A stretch of DNA of 64,000 bases, from positions 434,001-498,000 of the forward strand of contig CALUKE010000001.1 in NCBI GenBank assembly GCA_944321165.1. Direction: 5' to 3'. Within the stretch, counting starts at the first letter, position 1. Every line of letters begins with the position of its first letter. Shown piece by piece: positions 53,028 to 61,917 of this stretch. The position numbers and the translations under genes are program-made. The notes under the pieces were generated by a model. The model worked only from the letters and a program-made list of their open reading frames with translations, was not told the origin of the DNA and searched no databases. Origin of the DNA: an uncultured Odoribacter sp. (GTDB lineage: Bacteria; Bacteroidota; Bacteroidia; Bacteroidales; Marinifilaceae).

Positions 53028-54293
53028 TTATAATCTGGCATCCACACGGTTCTTTTCCCAAAAACCTTTGACATCAAAAATCACATGCTTTTCATTTGTC
53101 AGCCGGTCGATCTTCAAGCCGGCAAACTCCTGATGAGCAACGGCCAACACAATGGCATCATAACGATTCTCCGGCAATACATTTGTTATCTGAAGTCCAT
53201 ATTCTTTACGGGTAATCTCCGGATCAGCCCAAGGATCGTAAATCGTCACACACACATTATATCCCTCTAAAGCCCTGACTATATCCACTACTTTGGTATT
53301 CCGCACATCCGGACAATTTTCCTTAAAGGTAAATCCTAAAATCAGTACCTTGGCCTCCAAAACCTGTATTGCCTTTTTCAACATCAGTTTCACCACCTGA
53401 CTCGCTACATATTCCCCCATCCCGTCGTTCATCCGGCGTCCGGCCAGAATAATCTCCGGATTATACCCGTAACTCTGCGCGCACTGTGCCAAATAATAAG
53501 GATCCACACCGATGCAATGTCCTCCCACCAAGCCCGGTTTGAAAGGCAAAAAATTCCATTTTGTCGAAGCAGCCTCCAATACATCCTGCGTATCGATGCC
53601 CATTCGCGTAAATATTTTTGACAACTCGTTTACAAAAGCTATATTGATATCCCGTTGCGAATTTTCAATCACTTTGGCAGCCTCCGCCACTTTGATCGTC
53701 GGAGCCAAATGAGTGCCCGCAGTAATCACCGAAGCATACACCTCATTGATTTTCCTGCCTATTTCCGGAGTCGAGCCGGAAGTCACCTTTTTGATTTTCT
53801 CTACGGTATGCTGTTTGTCCCCCGGATTGATCCGCTCCGGTGAATAACCGGCAAAGAAATCTACATTGAACTTCAATCCTGATGTCCTTTCCACTACCGG
53901 AATACATTCATCCTCCGTTACACCGGGATATACCGTCGATTCATACACCACGACATCCCCTTTCCCCAATACCTTACCCACCGTTTCACTCGCTTTATAC
54001 AACGGCGTCAAATCCGGATTGTTATGCTTATCTACAGGAGTAGGTACAGCAACCACATAAAAATTACAATCCCGAATATCTTCAATATTAGCCGTACACT
54101 TAAAACCATTCTTCAAAGCATTTTGCAGCAAATCATCCGCAACTTCCAGTGTCGCATCATGCCCCGCCATCAATGCTTCCACCCGCGAACGGTTCATATC
54201 GAAACCCACCGTCTCATATTTTGTTGAAAACAAACGGGCCAAAGGAAGCCCTACGTAACCGAGACCGATTACGGCAATCTTTATATTTTCCAT
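53028..54293 (-). CDS. UDP-N-acetylhexosamine 6-dehydrogenase (TviB/WbpA type)
   Basis: 421 residues of the UDP-glucose/GDP-mannose dehydrogenase superfamily: IAVIGLGYVGLPLARLF at 6-22, VPTPVD, YESTVYPG, and the catalytic Cys260 in GGHCIGVDPYYLA. The C-terminal domain has ILGFTFKENCPDVRNTKV. It most resembles Vi-antigen TviB/VipA, which oxidises UDP-GlcNAc or UDP-GalNAc to the uronic acid. The TviC-like 4-epimerase gene 28 bp upstream supports this, since that pair makes UDP-GalNAcA. Confidence 0.88.
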   Translation of the reverse strand: MENIKIAVIGLGYVGLPLARLFSTKYETVGFDMNRSRVEALMAGHDATLEVADDLLQNALKNGFKCTANIEDIRDCNFYVVAVPTPVDKHNNPDLTPLYKASETVGKVLGKGDVVVYESTVYPGVTEDECIPVVERTSGLKFNVDFFAGYSPERINPGDKQHTVEKIKKVTSGSTPEIGRKINEVYASVITAGTHLAPTIKVAEAAKVIENSQRDINIAFVNELSKIFTRMGIDTQDVLEAASTKWNFLPFKPGLVGGHCIGVDPYYLAQCAQSYGYNPEIILAGRRMNDGMGEYVASQVVKLMLKKAIQVLEAKVLILGFTFKENCPDVRNTKVVDIVRALEGYNVCVTIYDPWADPEITRKEYGLQITNVLPENRYDAIVLAVAHQEFAGLKIDRLTNEKHVIFDVKGFWEKNRVDARL

Positions 54294-54321
54294 AAATAAT
54301 AAACGATTTAAGAAATAGAAA

Positions 54322-55293
54322 TCAAATGTTTTCCCAATACCATTTCACAGCTTCCCGCAAGCCATCCCGCATACAATAATGCGGTTCATATCCGAGCAAT
54401 CTCTTCGCCTTGTCAATGCAAGCCAGCGAGTGGGGAATGTCACCCACCCGATTCGGACCGTGCAATATCTCCACTTCGGCGATTTCAGCATCATACTCAC
54501 TCAAAAACTCTTTCAGATATCCGACCAACTCATTCAATGTCGTACGTTCCCCGAAAGCCGTATTATACACCTGATTCACCGCATCCGGATTCTGCGTCGT
54601 CAACGCCAGCATATTCATCTGCACCACATTGTCGATATAAGTAAAATCCCGGCTATATTCCCCGTCTCCGTTAATCACCGGACTTTCATGATTCATCAAC
54701 TGCTTTACGAACAGCGGAATTACTGCGGCATACGCTCCGAATGGATCCTGACGACGCCCGAAAACATTGAAATAGCGCAATCCGATAGTCTCCATCCCGT
54801 ACGTACGGGCAAACACATCCGCATACAACTCATTCACATACTTCGTCACAGCATAAGGCGAAAGCGGACGGCCAATGATTTCCTCTACCTTTGGCAGCGA
54901 TTGGCTGTCCCCATACGTGGAAGAACTGGCAGCATACACAAATCTTTTTACCCCCGTATCCCTTGCCGCAATCAACATATTCAAAAAACCGCTGATATTC
55001 ACCTCATTCGTCGTTGCCGGGTCATTTACACTCCGGGGCACTGATCCCAGCGCCGCTTCGTGTAATACATACTCCATCCCCTCGACAGCTTTCCGGCAAT
55101 CCTCCGGCTTCCGGATATCTCCCACAACCAACTTGAACCGTTCCGGATAACGCTGCAACAACGGCAACAGATTCTCAATCTTTCCTGTGGCAAAATTATC
55201 CAGACAACGTACCTCATGTTCCTCTTTCAACAAGGCCTCACACAAATTGGAGCCGATAAATCCGGCTCCTCCTGTCACTAAAATTTTTTGCAT
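54322..55293 (-). CDS. UDP-N-acetylhexosamine/uronate 4-epimerase (TviC/WbpP type)
   Basis: 323 residues of the extended SDR family: VTGGAGFIGSNLCEALL at 6-22, LDNFATGKIENL, AALGSVPRSVNDP (the WbpP-type active-site segment), SSSTYGD, Tyr147 and Lys151 (YAVTK), and GLRYFNVFGRRQDPFGAYAAV at about 171-191. The VPRSV-DP and NVFG-RQDP motifs are typical of WbpP/TviC enzymes, which interconvert UDP-GlcNAc(A) and UDP-GalNAc(A). It works with the TviB-like dehydrogenase encoded downstream. Confidence 0.88.
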   Translation of the reverse strand: MQKILVTGGAGFIGSNLCEALLKEEHEVRCLDNFATGKIENLLPLLQRYPERFKLVVGDIRKPEDCRKAVEGMEYVLHEAALGSVPRSVNDPATTNEVNISGFLNMLIAARDTGVKRFVYAASSSTYGDSQSLPKVEEIIGRPLSPYAVTKYVNELYADVFARTYGMETIGLRYFNVFGRRQDPFGAYAAVIPLFVKQLMNHESPVINGDGEYSRDFTYIDNVVQMNMLALTTQNPDAVNQVYNTAFGERTTLNELVGYLKEFLSEYDAEIAEVEILHGPNRVGDIPHSLACIDKAKRLLGYEPHYCMRDGLREAVKWYWENI

Positions 55294-55310
55294 AGTCTAA
55301 ATCATCTTTA

Positions 55311-56525
55311 TTAAATGCTTTTTCTGTACCAAATCTTCATCTGTCTAAATAGTCCTACCGGAACGAAAGAAAGCCATCGCTTTATCCAGAATCTCAGACG
55401 ATGGCTATATGGTAACATTTTCCGGTACTTCCGAAGCGTCTGCTTTAACGAAATTCCATTTTTCAAACAATCAAAAGCATACTCCCTAACAGACCAATGA
55501 CTATAATCCAAATGGCTTTGAGATGCCATACATTCTTCTATCGACTCTTTGGCTATAGACTTTATATATCCCTCATTCATCAATCGATGAAACAAGTGTT
55601 CTCCTTTATCGGACAAAATAAGACAAGCGGACACACCATCCTCACGTTTCTGGTATCTTTTACCCCAAAAATCCCCCAGACGAATATCTGCCGAAACATA
55701 CCGACTTCTTAACTTGCAGTCAAAACAAGGTTTGTTCAATAAGATATTGTCAAAAAAAGCCTGATAGAACAAATCACGTTCCGCCACCTGATAATATTTC
55801 CCAAAATCGGTTTCCAGCGCTAATGTAAAGTTATGCCATCCCCTTATTTTACTTCGGAAAACAACAGAACGGAGAGCGGGAAAAGATTTTCGATATTCAT
55901 CCCAAACTTTATAGGAAGGAACTCCGTGACAAAACAAATCAACAGTCAGTACCTCATTCTTGATTCTTCTAATTGAAAGTAACCGTTTCAAACCGTTAAT
56001 TTGGCAAGGAGTCCCAAAACACACATACTTTTGCTTAGGATGCAATACACAATCTTCCACCAATTCCTGAAGAGCTCCCTGCATATCAGCCTGGAGATAT
56101 TTGGAACCTTTCATCTGCTCCAACCCATCCATACTGTCAGTCAATACGGTTTTGGCACGATGTGTTTCATAATCATAAACAACTCCAATCACTTTATAGC
56201 CCTTCGCCAGACAATACCGAGCCATTTCAAAAGCAACGCCCCCAGAAGTACACGATTGCTTCACTTCCTCCCGTACACTTTGAGTCGCCCATAGCATCCC
56301 CTCCTCCAACTTTACGGAGTGCTCTTTATCCTCTGAAAACTTATAACACACTCTACGACAAAGCCCGCAATGAACACATTTGCCTTCCGACACAAATGCT
56401 TCATAAAACCCTTCGTCATTCAAACGGTAACACAAGGCATTCTGTGGACAAACGGCCAAACAAACTCCGCACCCGACACAAAAACGGGAAGATGAATCCG
56501 AAATATTATTTAATTTCGTTGACAT
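55311..56525 (-). CDS. FrhB/FdhB-like iron-sulfur protein of the polysaccharide locus
   Basis: 404 residues. The N-terminus has two 4Fe-4S motifs: Cys16, 19, 22, 26 (CVGCGVCLAVC) and Cys50, 53, 56, 60 (CVHCGLCRRVC). Next come the coenzyme-F420 hydrogenase beta-subunit N and C domains (SCTSGGVAFEMARYCLAKGY, CFGTPCQINGLKRLL, VDLFCHGVPS). In Bacteroidota such proteins recur next to polysaccharide pyruvyl transferases, and here it overlaps that gene by 16 bp. F420 itself is not expected in this organism, so a flavin or ketal-related redox role in polysaccharide modification is inferred, not known. Confidence 0.85.
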   Translation of the reverse strand: MSTKLNNISDSSSRFCVGCGVCLAVCPQNALCYRLNDEGFYEAFVSEGKCVHCGLCRRVCYKFSEDKEHSVKLEEGMLWATQSVREEVKQSCTSGGVAFEMARYCLAKGYKVIGVVYDYETHRAKTVLTDSMDGLEQMKGSKYLQADMQGALQELVEDCVLHPKQKYVCFGTPCQINGLKRLLSIRRIKNEVLTVDLFCHGVPSYKVWDEYRKSFPALRSVVFRSKIRGWHNFTLALETDFGKYYQVAERDLFYQAFFDNILLNKPCFDCKLRSRYVSADIRLGDFWGKRYQKREDGVSACLILSDKGEHLFHRLMNEGYIKSIAKESIEECMASQSHLDYSHWSVREYAFDCLKNGISLKQTLRKYRKMLPYSHRLRFWIKRWLSFVPVGLFRQMKIWYRKSI

Positions 56526-57613
56526 AGACTAAGAGCATTTTTCAAATAGGCTTCCCCAATTTCCCGAAGTTGCAGAATACGGGCTTGTATTTTTCCATTA
56601 TCTTGTTCACAGGAAAAAACAGACTCCAAAGCAGAAAAAGAAATATCCACAATCCGCCTATCTGATAGCCCCAAGCGTTCTATTAAATCAGTCAATTTGT
56701 TCGTATTGATAGACTGCCGAACATACACCGCCATCGACCTTCCTGTTATCGCGGCGACTATCGTCCCATGAAAAGTGTCCGTTACTACACATTCAGCATG
56801 CCGAAACAACTCCATCCACTGTAAAGCATTACAAGGAATGTTCCGGTCACACCAGGCATGATAACATCCGGGAGACACAAGAAGCAATCCACGCTTTTTC
56901 GCAAAACTTTTCAAGGCTTCGATTTCACTCCTCTCCACAAAATGACGGTCATACCCATACACAACCATATACTTACGCGAAGGTTTCTCACAGGTAGTTT
57001 TCAATTTGGAAAAATCATATAATAACACAGGGTCACATACAATAACCGGAGAATTGCCTGTCAGCTCTTTGACCAATTGGGCCGTAGCAGCGTCCCTTAC
57101 TGAAAGAAATTGAAAACTCTTTAAACCGGAAGCCATCAAATGCTCACAATGAAACATCTTCACCCGACCTATATCAGTTTGTCCAGCTGAAGGGGCATAG
57201 GCAACCAAATGTGATGTATGTACCCCATGCCCGAACATCATGATATTGACCCCGTTCTCCAAACTGAACACCTCATCGGCTCCGATAATGGCAACATCCA
57301 TATCTGCCAGACAATAACTGGCAAACTCAAACACATCTTTCCTGAATTTTTTATGAATCAGATATTTCCTGACATTATGCCAAGTCAATCCAACTCCTTT
57401 TTCATACAAAAAGTGCTTTAAAATATAAGGAACAGACTTGATAGAAATCTGATTACGAAGTTCCTGTTCCGGCTCAAAATCAAAATTCTTACGATAAGTC
57501 AAAACCACCGGCAAGTGTCCCATCTCCTTCAATTTCATCCAAAGCGCATATAATTGCAACTGAGCACCCTGATTATTTACGTCATAATGGGTAAGAATGC
57601 CTATCCTCATCAT
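56510..57613 (-). CDS. Polysaccharide pyruvyl transferase-family protein
   Basis: 367 residues (366 from the second Met). The N-terminal RIGILTHYDVNNQGAQLQLY and the central AIIGADEVFSL and FLSVRDAATAQLVKEL fit the pyruvyl transferase (CsaB/WcaK) family. The C-terminal part has CVVTDTFHGTIVAAITG, the conserved segment with the active-site His. The family adds pyruvate ketals from phosphoenolpyruvate to sugars of capsules or cell-wall polymers, giving them negative charge. The start abuts the upstream GT gene directly and the 3' end overlaps the FrhB-like gene. Confidence 0.85.
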   Translation of the reverse strand: MMRIGILTHYDVNNQGAQLQLYALWMKLKEMGHLPVVLTYRKNFDFEPEQELRNQISIKSVPYILKHFLYEKGVGLTWHNVRKYLIHKKFRKDVFEFASYCLADMDVAIIGADEVFSLENGVNIMMFGHGVHTSHLVAYAPSAGQTDIGRVKMFHCEHLMASGLKSFQFLSVRDAATAQLVKELTGNSPVIVCDPVLLYDFSKLKTTCEKPSRKYMVVYGYDRHFVERSEIEALKSFAKKRGLLLVSPGCYHAWCDRNIPCNALQWMELFRHAECVVTDTFHGTIVAAITGRSMAVYVRQSINTNKLTDLIERLGLSDRRIVDISFSALESVFSCEQDNGKIQARILQLREIGEAYLKNALSLCQRN

Positions 57614-58747
57614 TCAATTGTTTATTGTACGTATTTTTTCTATATAAAAATGCTGAAGCCGTTTTACAGCCGTTTCAACGTCATAGCCGGCAGCCCTGAT
57701 TTCGGCGTAAGTATCTTTTCGACGATAACCGTCGACATACGCCAACACCCTATCCGCCCAAGTATCCACAGGAGCAGACAACGGAATATATTCCACCAAA
57801 CCGGTCAGATTCACCTCTTCCGTCACTGCACCAGCAGACGAAAAACATTTCAATCCATTAGATTGCGCTTCAATCAACACCAAAGGCAACCCTTCATAAT
57901 TTGACGGAAACAAGAAAACATCCATGGCCTGCATGTAATTGTATACATCTGGAACATTACCAGCCAAAATAACCGCCTCCGTCAAACCCAACAAAGCTAT
58001 CTTCTCCTCTATTTCACCCCTCAATGATCCGTCCCCAATCAACAGCAATTTAGCTAAAGAATTCTTCTGATAAATCGCTGAAAACACATCAATGATGAAA
58101 GTATGATTCTTTTGAGGCGAAAAACGGCCAACATGACCAATAACAAAATTTTCCTTCAACTGCAATTTTTCTCGCATTTCTTTTCTTGTTGTCTGATTCT
58201 CTCGATACAAAGCGGCCTGAATAGCATTATTCAAAATAATAACCTCATGGCTATTGCAAAATTTTCGTCCGTACAACCAAACCCCAGCATCCTTTCCACA
58301 AGCAAAAAAGTCTGTAGTCACCAACTTTAAAAACGGTTTCAAAAAATCACGGATATATCCATTCAGTCCGCATTCTGTCTTGGCTATATGGCAATGGGCT
58401 ATCCTCACCGGAATATGATTTCGCTTGGCTATCCATAGTGGAAAAACACTCTTGGAAGAAGTATGTGAATGTACAATACAATATTCCTTGTGCTGCTTGA
58501 AAAAAGAATCAATGGCACACAAATACTTCCAAGGAGTAAATTTCGTCAGTAAGGGCAAACGGTAAATTCGCCCCCCCAACTGCAATATTTCTTTTTCGTA
58601 TGCCCCCTCCCGGTCCGAAGTCAATAAAAAATCAAACTGAACAACATTGCGATCTATATGACGATAGTAATTCATAAGCATCGTCTCCGCTCCACCTTGT
58701 GACATACTGTGCAAAATATGTAAGACTCTTATAGGACTTGAATTCAT
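57614..58747 (-). CDS. GT4-family glycosyltransferase
   Basis: 377 residues: an N-terminal RVLHILHSMSQGGAETMLMN (typical of EpsF/GT4 enzymes) and a C-terminal GT4 domain with NFVIGHVGRFSPQKNHTF and YEGLPLVLIEAQSNG. It is a cytoplasmic, membrane-associated transferase building the repeat unit. There is no spacing to the pyruvyl transferase gene. Donor and linkage are unknown. Confidence 0.88.
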   Translation of the reverse strand: MNSSPIRVLHILHSMSQGGAETMLMNYYRHIDRNVVQFDFLLTSDREGAYEKEILQLGGRIYRLPLLTKFTPWKYLCAIDSFFKQHKEYCIVHSHTSSKSVFPLWIAKRNHIPVRIAHCHIAKTECGLNGYIRDFLKPFLKLVTTDFFACGKDAGVWLYGRKFCNSHEVIILNNAIQAALYRENQTTRKEMREKLQLKENFVIGHVGRFSPQKNHTFIIDVFSAIYQKNSLAKLLLIGDGSLRGEIEEKIALLGLTEAVILAGNVPDVYNYMQAMDVFLFPSNYEGLPLVLIEAQSNGLKCFSSAGAVTEEVNLTGLVEYIPLSAPVDTWADRVLAYVDGYRRKDTYAEIRAAGYDVETAVKRLQHFYIEKIRTINN

Positions 58748-58760
58748 ATCATGATAATTT

Positions 58761-59837
58761 CTAATGAAACAATTCTAAATACTGTGCTACAAATTTCTCT
58801 TTCGTAAAGTGCTGTTCGGCAAAGTCGCGGCTACAAGCCCCCATCTTCATTCGTTCTTCCGGAGGAAGCGAATAAAAACGAACAAAACAGTCTGCTATCT
58901 CTTCTGGCCGGTCGGGTGAAAACAAATAACCGTTTTTCCCTTCACTTACCAATACAGGATTATCACCAACACGGCTACAAATGACAGGCAATCCACATGA
59001 CATCGCTTCGCAAATCACATTGGAAAACCCCTCATACAAAGAAGGTAGGCAAAAAACATCTGCCAAGCGGTACTCATCTCGTATCTCATTGGAAGCCGGT
59101 ACAAATGTGAAAATTCTGTCGATACCCAAACTTTTGCATTCAGACAGACAGGAATCATAATATTCAGGAGTCTTCTGCGAAGGATCTCCGAACCATTTAA
59201 CCTCAACGGGAATTCCAAGCTCAGTAATATGTTTAACAGCCCGGATAAAGAGCAGAATATTCTTCTCTACGCTAATCCGTCCTACACACAACACCTTCAT
59301 TTTCTGTATATCTATGCGATGATCTGCACCCGGTGAAAAATAATCTGTATCTACAAAATTCGTAATCGTATGAATTTTGCTTTTCAAACTGGGAAAATAC
59401 CGAGCGATGGATTCGCTTTCTGCAAAACTATTGGGAACGATGAAATCACACCAACGATATAAAAAGAACTTAATGCGCCGTTTCCAATTCAGGAATTCCG
59501 TAAGACTTCGTTCAGACACAATTAAACGGAACTTCAATCCAGCCAAACGCAACAAACATCCGAGCATCGTTGCCCCATCCAAATAAGCAACAACTACATC
59601 TGGCCGAAATTTTTTCACCGTTTGGTAAACTTTATGGAACTTTATGAATTTACGGTCGGCAGTCAAATATTCATAATCAACGCCATGCGCTAACAAAAAA
59701 GTACGGAAAAAATGGACATCGTGGTAATACACGACTTTCACTTCATACCCCTTTTCTTTCAATAAAGCAGCCAACCCGACCAACTGACGCTGGGCTCCTC
59801 CCGAACCCAAACCATCAATAATACATACAATACGCAT
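58761..59837 (-). CDS. GT4-family glycosyltransferase
   Basis: 358 residues from the ATG at 59837 (MRIVCIIDGLGSGGAQRQL), where the GT4 N-terminal motif begins; the open frame continues 15 codons into the EpsG gene. The C-terminal domain has VLCVGRISVEKNILLFI and YEGFSNVICEAMSCGLPVIC. It is related to AmsD/EpsF-like transferases. It starts 8 bp after the polymerase gene stop codon. Confidence 0.87.
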   Translation of the reverse strand: MRIVCIIDGLGSGGAQRQLVGLAALLKEKGYEVKVVYYHDVHFFRTFLLAHGVDYEYLTADRKFIKFHKVYQTVKKFRPDVVVAYLDGATMLGCLLRLAGLKFRLIVSERSLTEFLNWKRRIKFFLYRWCDFIVPNSFAESESIARYFPSLKSKIHTITNFVDTDYFSPGADHRIDIQKMKVLCVGRISVEKNILLFIRAVKHITELGIPVEVKWFGDPSQKTPEYYDSCLSECKSLGIDRIFTFVPASNEIRDEYRLADVFCLPSLYEGFSNVICEAMSCGLPVICSRVGDNPVLVSEGKNGYLFSPDRPEEIADCFVRFYSLPPEERMKMGACSRDFAEQHFTKEKFVAQYLELFH

Positions 59838-59845
59838 ACTAACAA

Positions 59846-60901
59846 CTATTCCCACATGAAACGATAAGGAAGAATTCCACAACTGTCACCTCCCAAAATA
59901 AAAATGACAAAATATGAAAACGCCAAAATGAAAACGCTTGAAACAGCTAAAAACTTTAAATCTTTCATACCCATATAAGATATGGCATTGGGAAGAAAAA
60001 CCAGCTGGCTTGCACTAAAATATAAAACAATCCGTGCCATCAGTCCGAAATACAAAGCCATGCATTGAAAGCAACAGGCCAATATCATCATATGAGTAAG
60101 AACATTCCTGAATCTGTCATACTCCTGTCTACCCCCTGCAAACAAGCCAAAAGCAGTAACCGCAATCAACAGCAACAACATATTATACCCTGTTCCTCCT
60201 GTTATTGCATCTTCATAGAGACTGTGATATCTTTCAATTAAGTTAATAAGCAACGTCTTACCCAAAAACAAAGAGAAAAGGAATCCACCACCCAACATAA
60301 AAAAGAAATATCTCCATGTTGGTTTGAATTTGGCCAATGGATACAATATAAAAAAAGTAATTGCCGTATAATGGAACAGCATGGCAATACTAACTAGTAT
60401 TGAAAATTTCCAGAAACTTCGCCGTTCAACATAGCGGATACTCATCAGCGTAAAAACAATAGCGACAGATTGCCTCAACATTGAAAGCGAGGTCGTATAA
60501 AGCCCTAAAGCGACAAACAAAAACAAACTCAACCAAGGAATCCGTGAATTTTTATAAATAAAGGTACAAAATCCGACAACGACAATTCCACCAATCACCA
60601 CAAGCAACAAGCGTTCATCCGTTGAAAAAAGAGTCAGTATTTTATTAAGGAATAAATATCCCGGCTCAATTCTTCCGACAAAAATCTCCCCCCAATCCTC
60701 CTTCCCCAATCGGGAATAAAGCGGTATATAATTCTCCAAATCCCCTCCTACCGTTGTTGCCCGCAAAGCCGCTGTCAGAAACAATTGCAGCCCGACCAAA
60801 CTACACAAAATCTTTCCCTTCTTTCTATTGTCAATACCAACAAAATAAAGAAGCAATGCATATATGGGAATGGATAACAAATTAAAAAAATATACCGTCA
60901 T
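59846..60901 (-). CDS. EpsG-family polysaccharide polymerase (Wzy-like)
   Basis: 351 residues with about ten membrane segments. EpsG-family marks are GGDLENYIPLYSRLG near 52-66, RIEPGYLFLNKIL near 76-88, and LSMLRQSVAIVFTLMSIRY near 139-157. It probably joins lipid-linked repeat units into the polymer on the outer face of the inner membrane. Both ends overlap or abut neighbours (4-bp overlap with the ATP-grasp gene). It is the only polymerase seen; no flippase gene is in the window. Confidence 0.82.
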   Translation of the reverse strand: MTVYFFNLLSIPIYALLLYFVGIDNRKKGKILCSLVGLQLFLTAALRATTVGGDLENYIPLYSRLGKEDWGEIFVGRIEPGYLFLNKILTLFSTDERLLLVVIGGIVVVGFCTFIYKNSRIPWLSLFLFVALGLYTTSLSMLRQSVAIVFTLMSIRYVERRSFWKFSILVSIAMLFHYTAITFFILYPLAKFKPTWRYFFFMLGGGFLFSLFLGKTLLINLIERYHSLYEDAITGGTGYNMLLLLIAVTAFGLFAGGRQEYDRFRNVLTHMMILACCFQCMALYFGLMARIVLYFSASQLVFLPNAISYMGMKDLKFLAVSSVFILAFSYFVIFILGGDSCGILPYRFMWE

Positions 60902-61917
60902 CTTAATAACTTTACCAAATCTTCAATCTGCCATTCCTGAGGGTCGAAGAAACCATCATGCCATTCCAAATTCTCATCCCAGAAACCGGGACATTTATCC
61001 TTATATCCGGCCAAAGCATACCCATAGCTCAACTCAACCACCAAAGGATGATTGCCGGCATCAAATACAAAATCCAAAGCTAAACTTTGCGCCCTGACTT
61101 TCCGGTTCACATCAAAAGCAATGCGTACACAACGTTCATCGATTTCTTCCCGCGCATACAAAATATGCCCGCTTCCAGATGCCCGGAAATCATTCTCCCG
61201 AACCAAACGTTTGATACCGAAAGCCCGTTTCCCACACACTATAATCCGAATATCAAAAGCATTATCGGGTATAAATTCCTGAAAATAAACATACCCCTTT
61301 TCTCTGCCATGCATCCGGGCATACTCGGTAGGGACCAGCAAGTGCCCACAACTCTTCAACAAATGAAATAAATCGATTTTCCCGTCTTTCCATTTCAGAT
61401 AGCGGTCTTTCAAATATCCCCATCTATCGAACTGCGAAAAACCTCGACAGAAAGCAACCCGCGCCAATCGTCGAGCCTCCGAACGACTCTTCACCAAACG
61501 AACATTAGCAGCCCCAGCACCTCCCCGCAACTTAAATACCTTTGGGAAAGTACTCTTATCTATCCATTCCAATGCCTCCCGAAGTGTATAAAACACATAT
61601 CCGGGAACCACAGGAGCACCGATGGCCTCCAATAAATACTGTTCGCCAATCTTATCATCAAAATGCCAATTCGTTTCATAATCTGGAAAAACCCGTATTC
61701 CCATCTTTTCCACAGCATTCAAAAGAGGGCGTGCCATTAACATATCCCTATAATCGTACTGGGCAAAATGCCACATAAATACATCACAATCCTTTAACTG
61801 GTCAATAATATCATAACGATAGACATCCACAAGTTGATACGGAATCGCATGCTCCTGACAATATTTTATCCAGGTATCGCTAAATGATCCCGGCCGATGA
61901 TGTATCCCTATTCTCAT
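60898..61917 (-). CDS. ATP-grasp ligase-like protein of the capsule locus
   Basis: 339 residues. After an N-terminal region (RIGIHHRPGSFSDTWIKYC) comes an ATP-grasp fold of the RimK/CPSase type: FKLRGGAGAANVRLVKS near 147-163, YFQEFIPDNAFDIRIIVCG near 219-237, and the Mg-binding ALDFVFDAG with VVELSYG near 290-310. Such ligases form amide or peptide bonds using ATP. Set between EpsG and CapA genes with 4-bp overlaps on both sides, it may attach an amino acid to a uronic acid sugar. The substrate is not known. Confidence 0.8.
   Translation of the reverse strand: MRIGIHHRPGSFSDTWIKYCQEHAIPYQLVDVYRYDIIDQLKDCDVFMWHFAQYDYRDMLMARPLLNAVEKMGIRVFPDYETNWHFDDKIGEQYLLEAIGAPVVPGYVFYTLREALEWIDKSTFPKVFKLRGGAGAANVRLVKSRSEARRLARVAFCRGFSQFDRWGYLKDRYLKWKDGKIDLFHLLKSCGHLLVPTEYARMHGREKGYVYFQEFIPDNAFDIRIIVCGKRAFGIKRLVRENDFRASGSGHILYAREEIDERCVRIAFDVNRKVRAQSLALDFVFDAGNHPLVVELSYGYALAGYKDKCPGFWDENLEWHDGFFDPQEWQIEDLVKLLR

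Noticed and set aside
55311..56525. FrhB-like gene as a true F420-reducing hydrogenase or formate dehydrogenase subunit
   Set aside because: No hydrogenase or dehydrogenase large subunit is near, and it overlaps a pyruvyl transferase inside a capsule locus.
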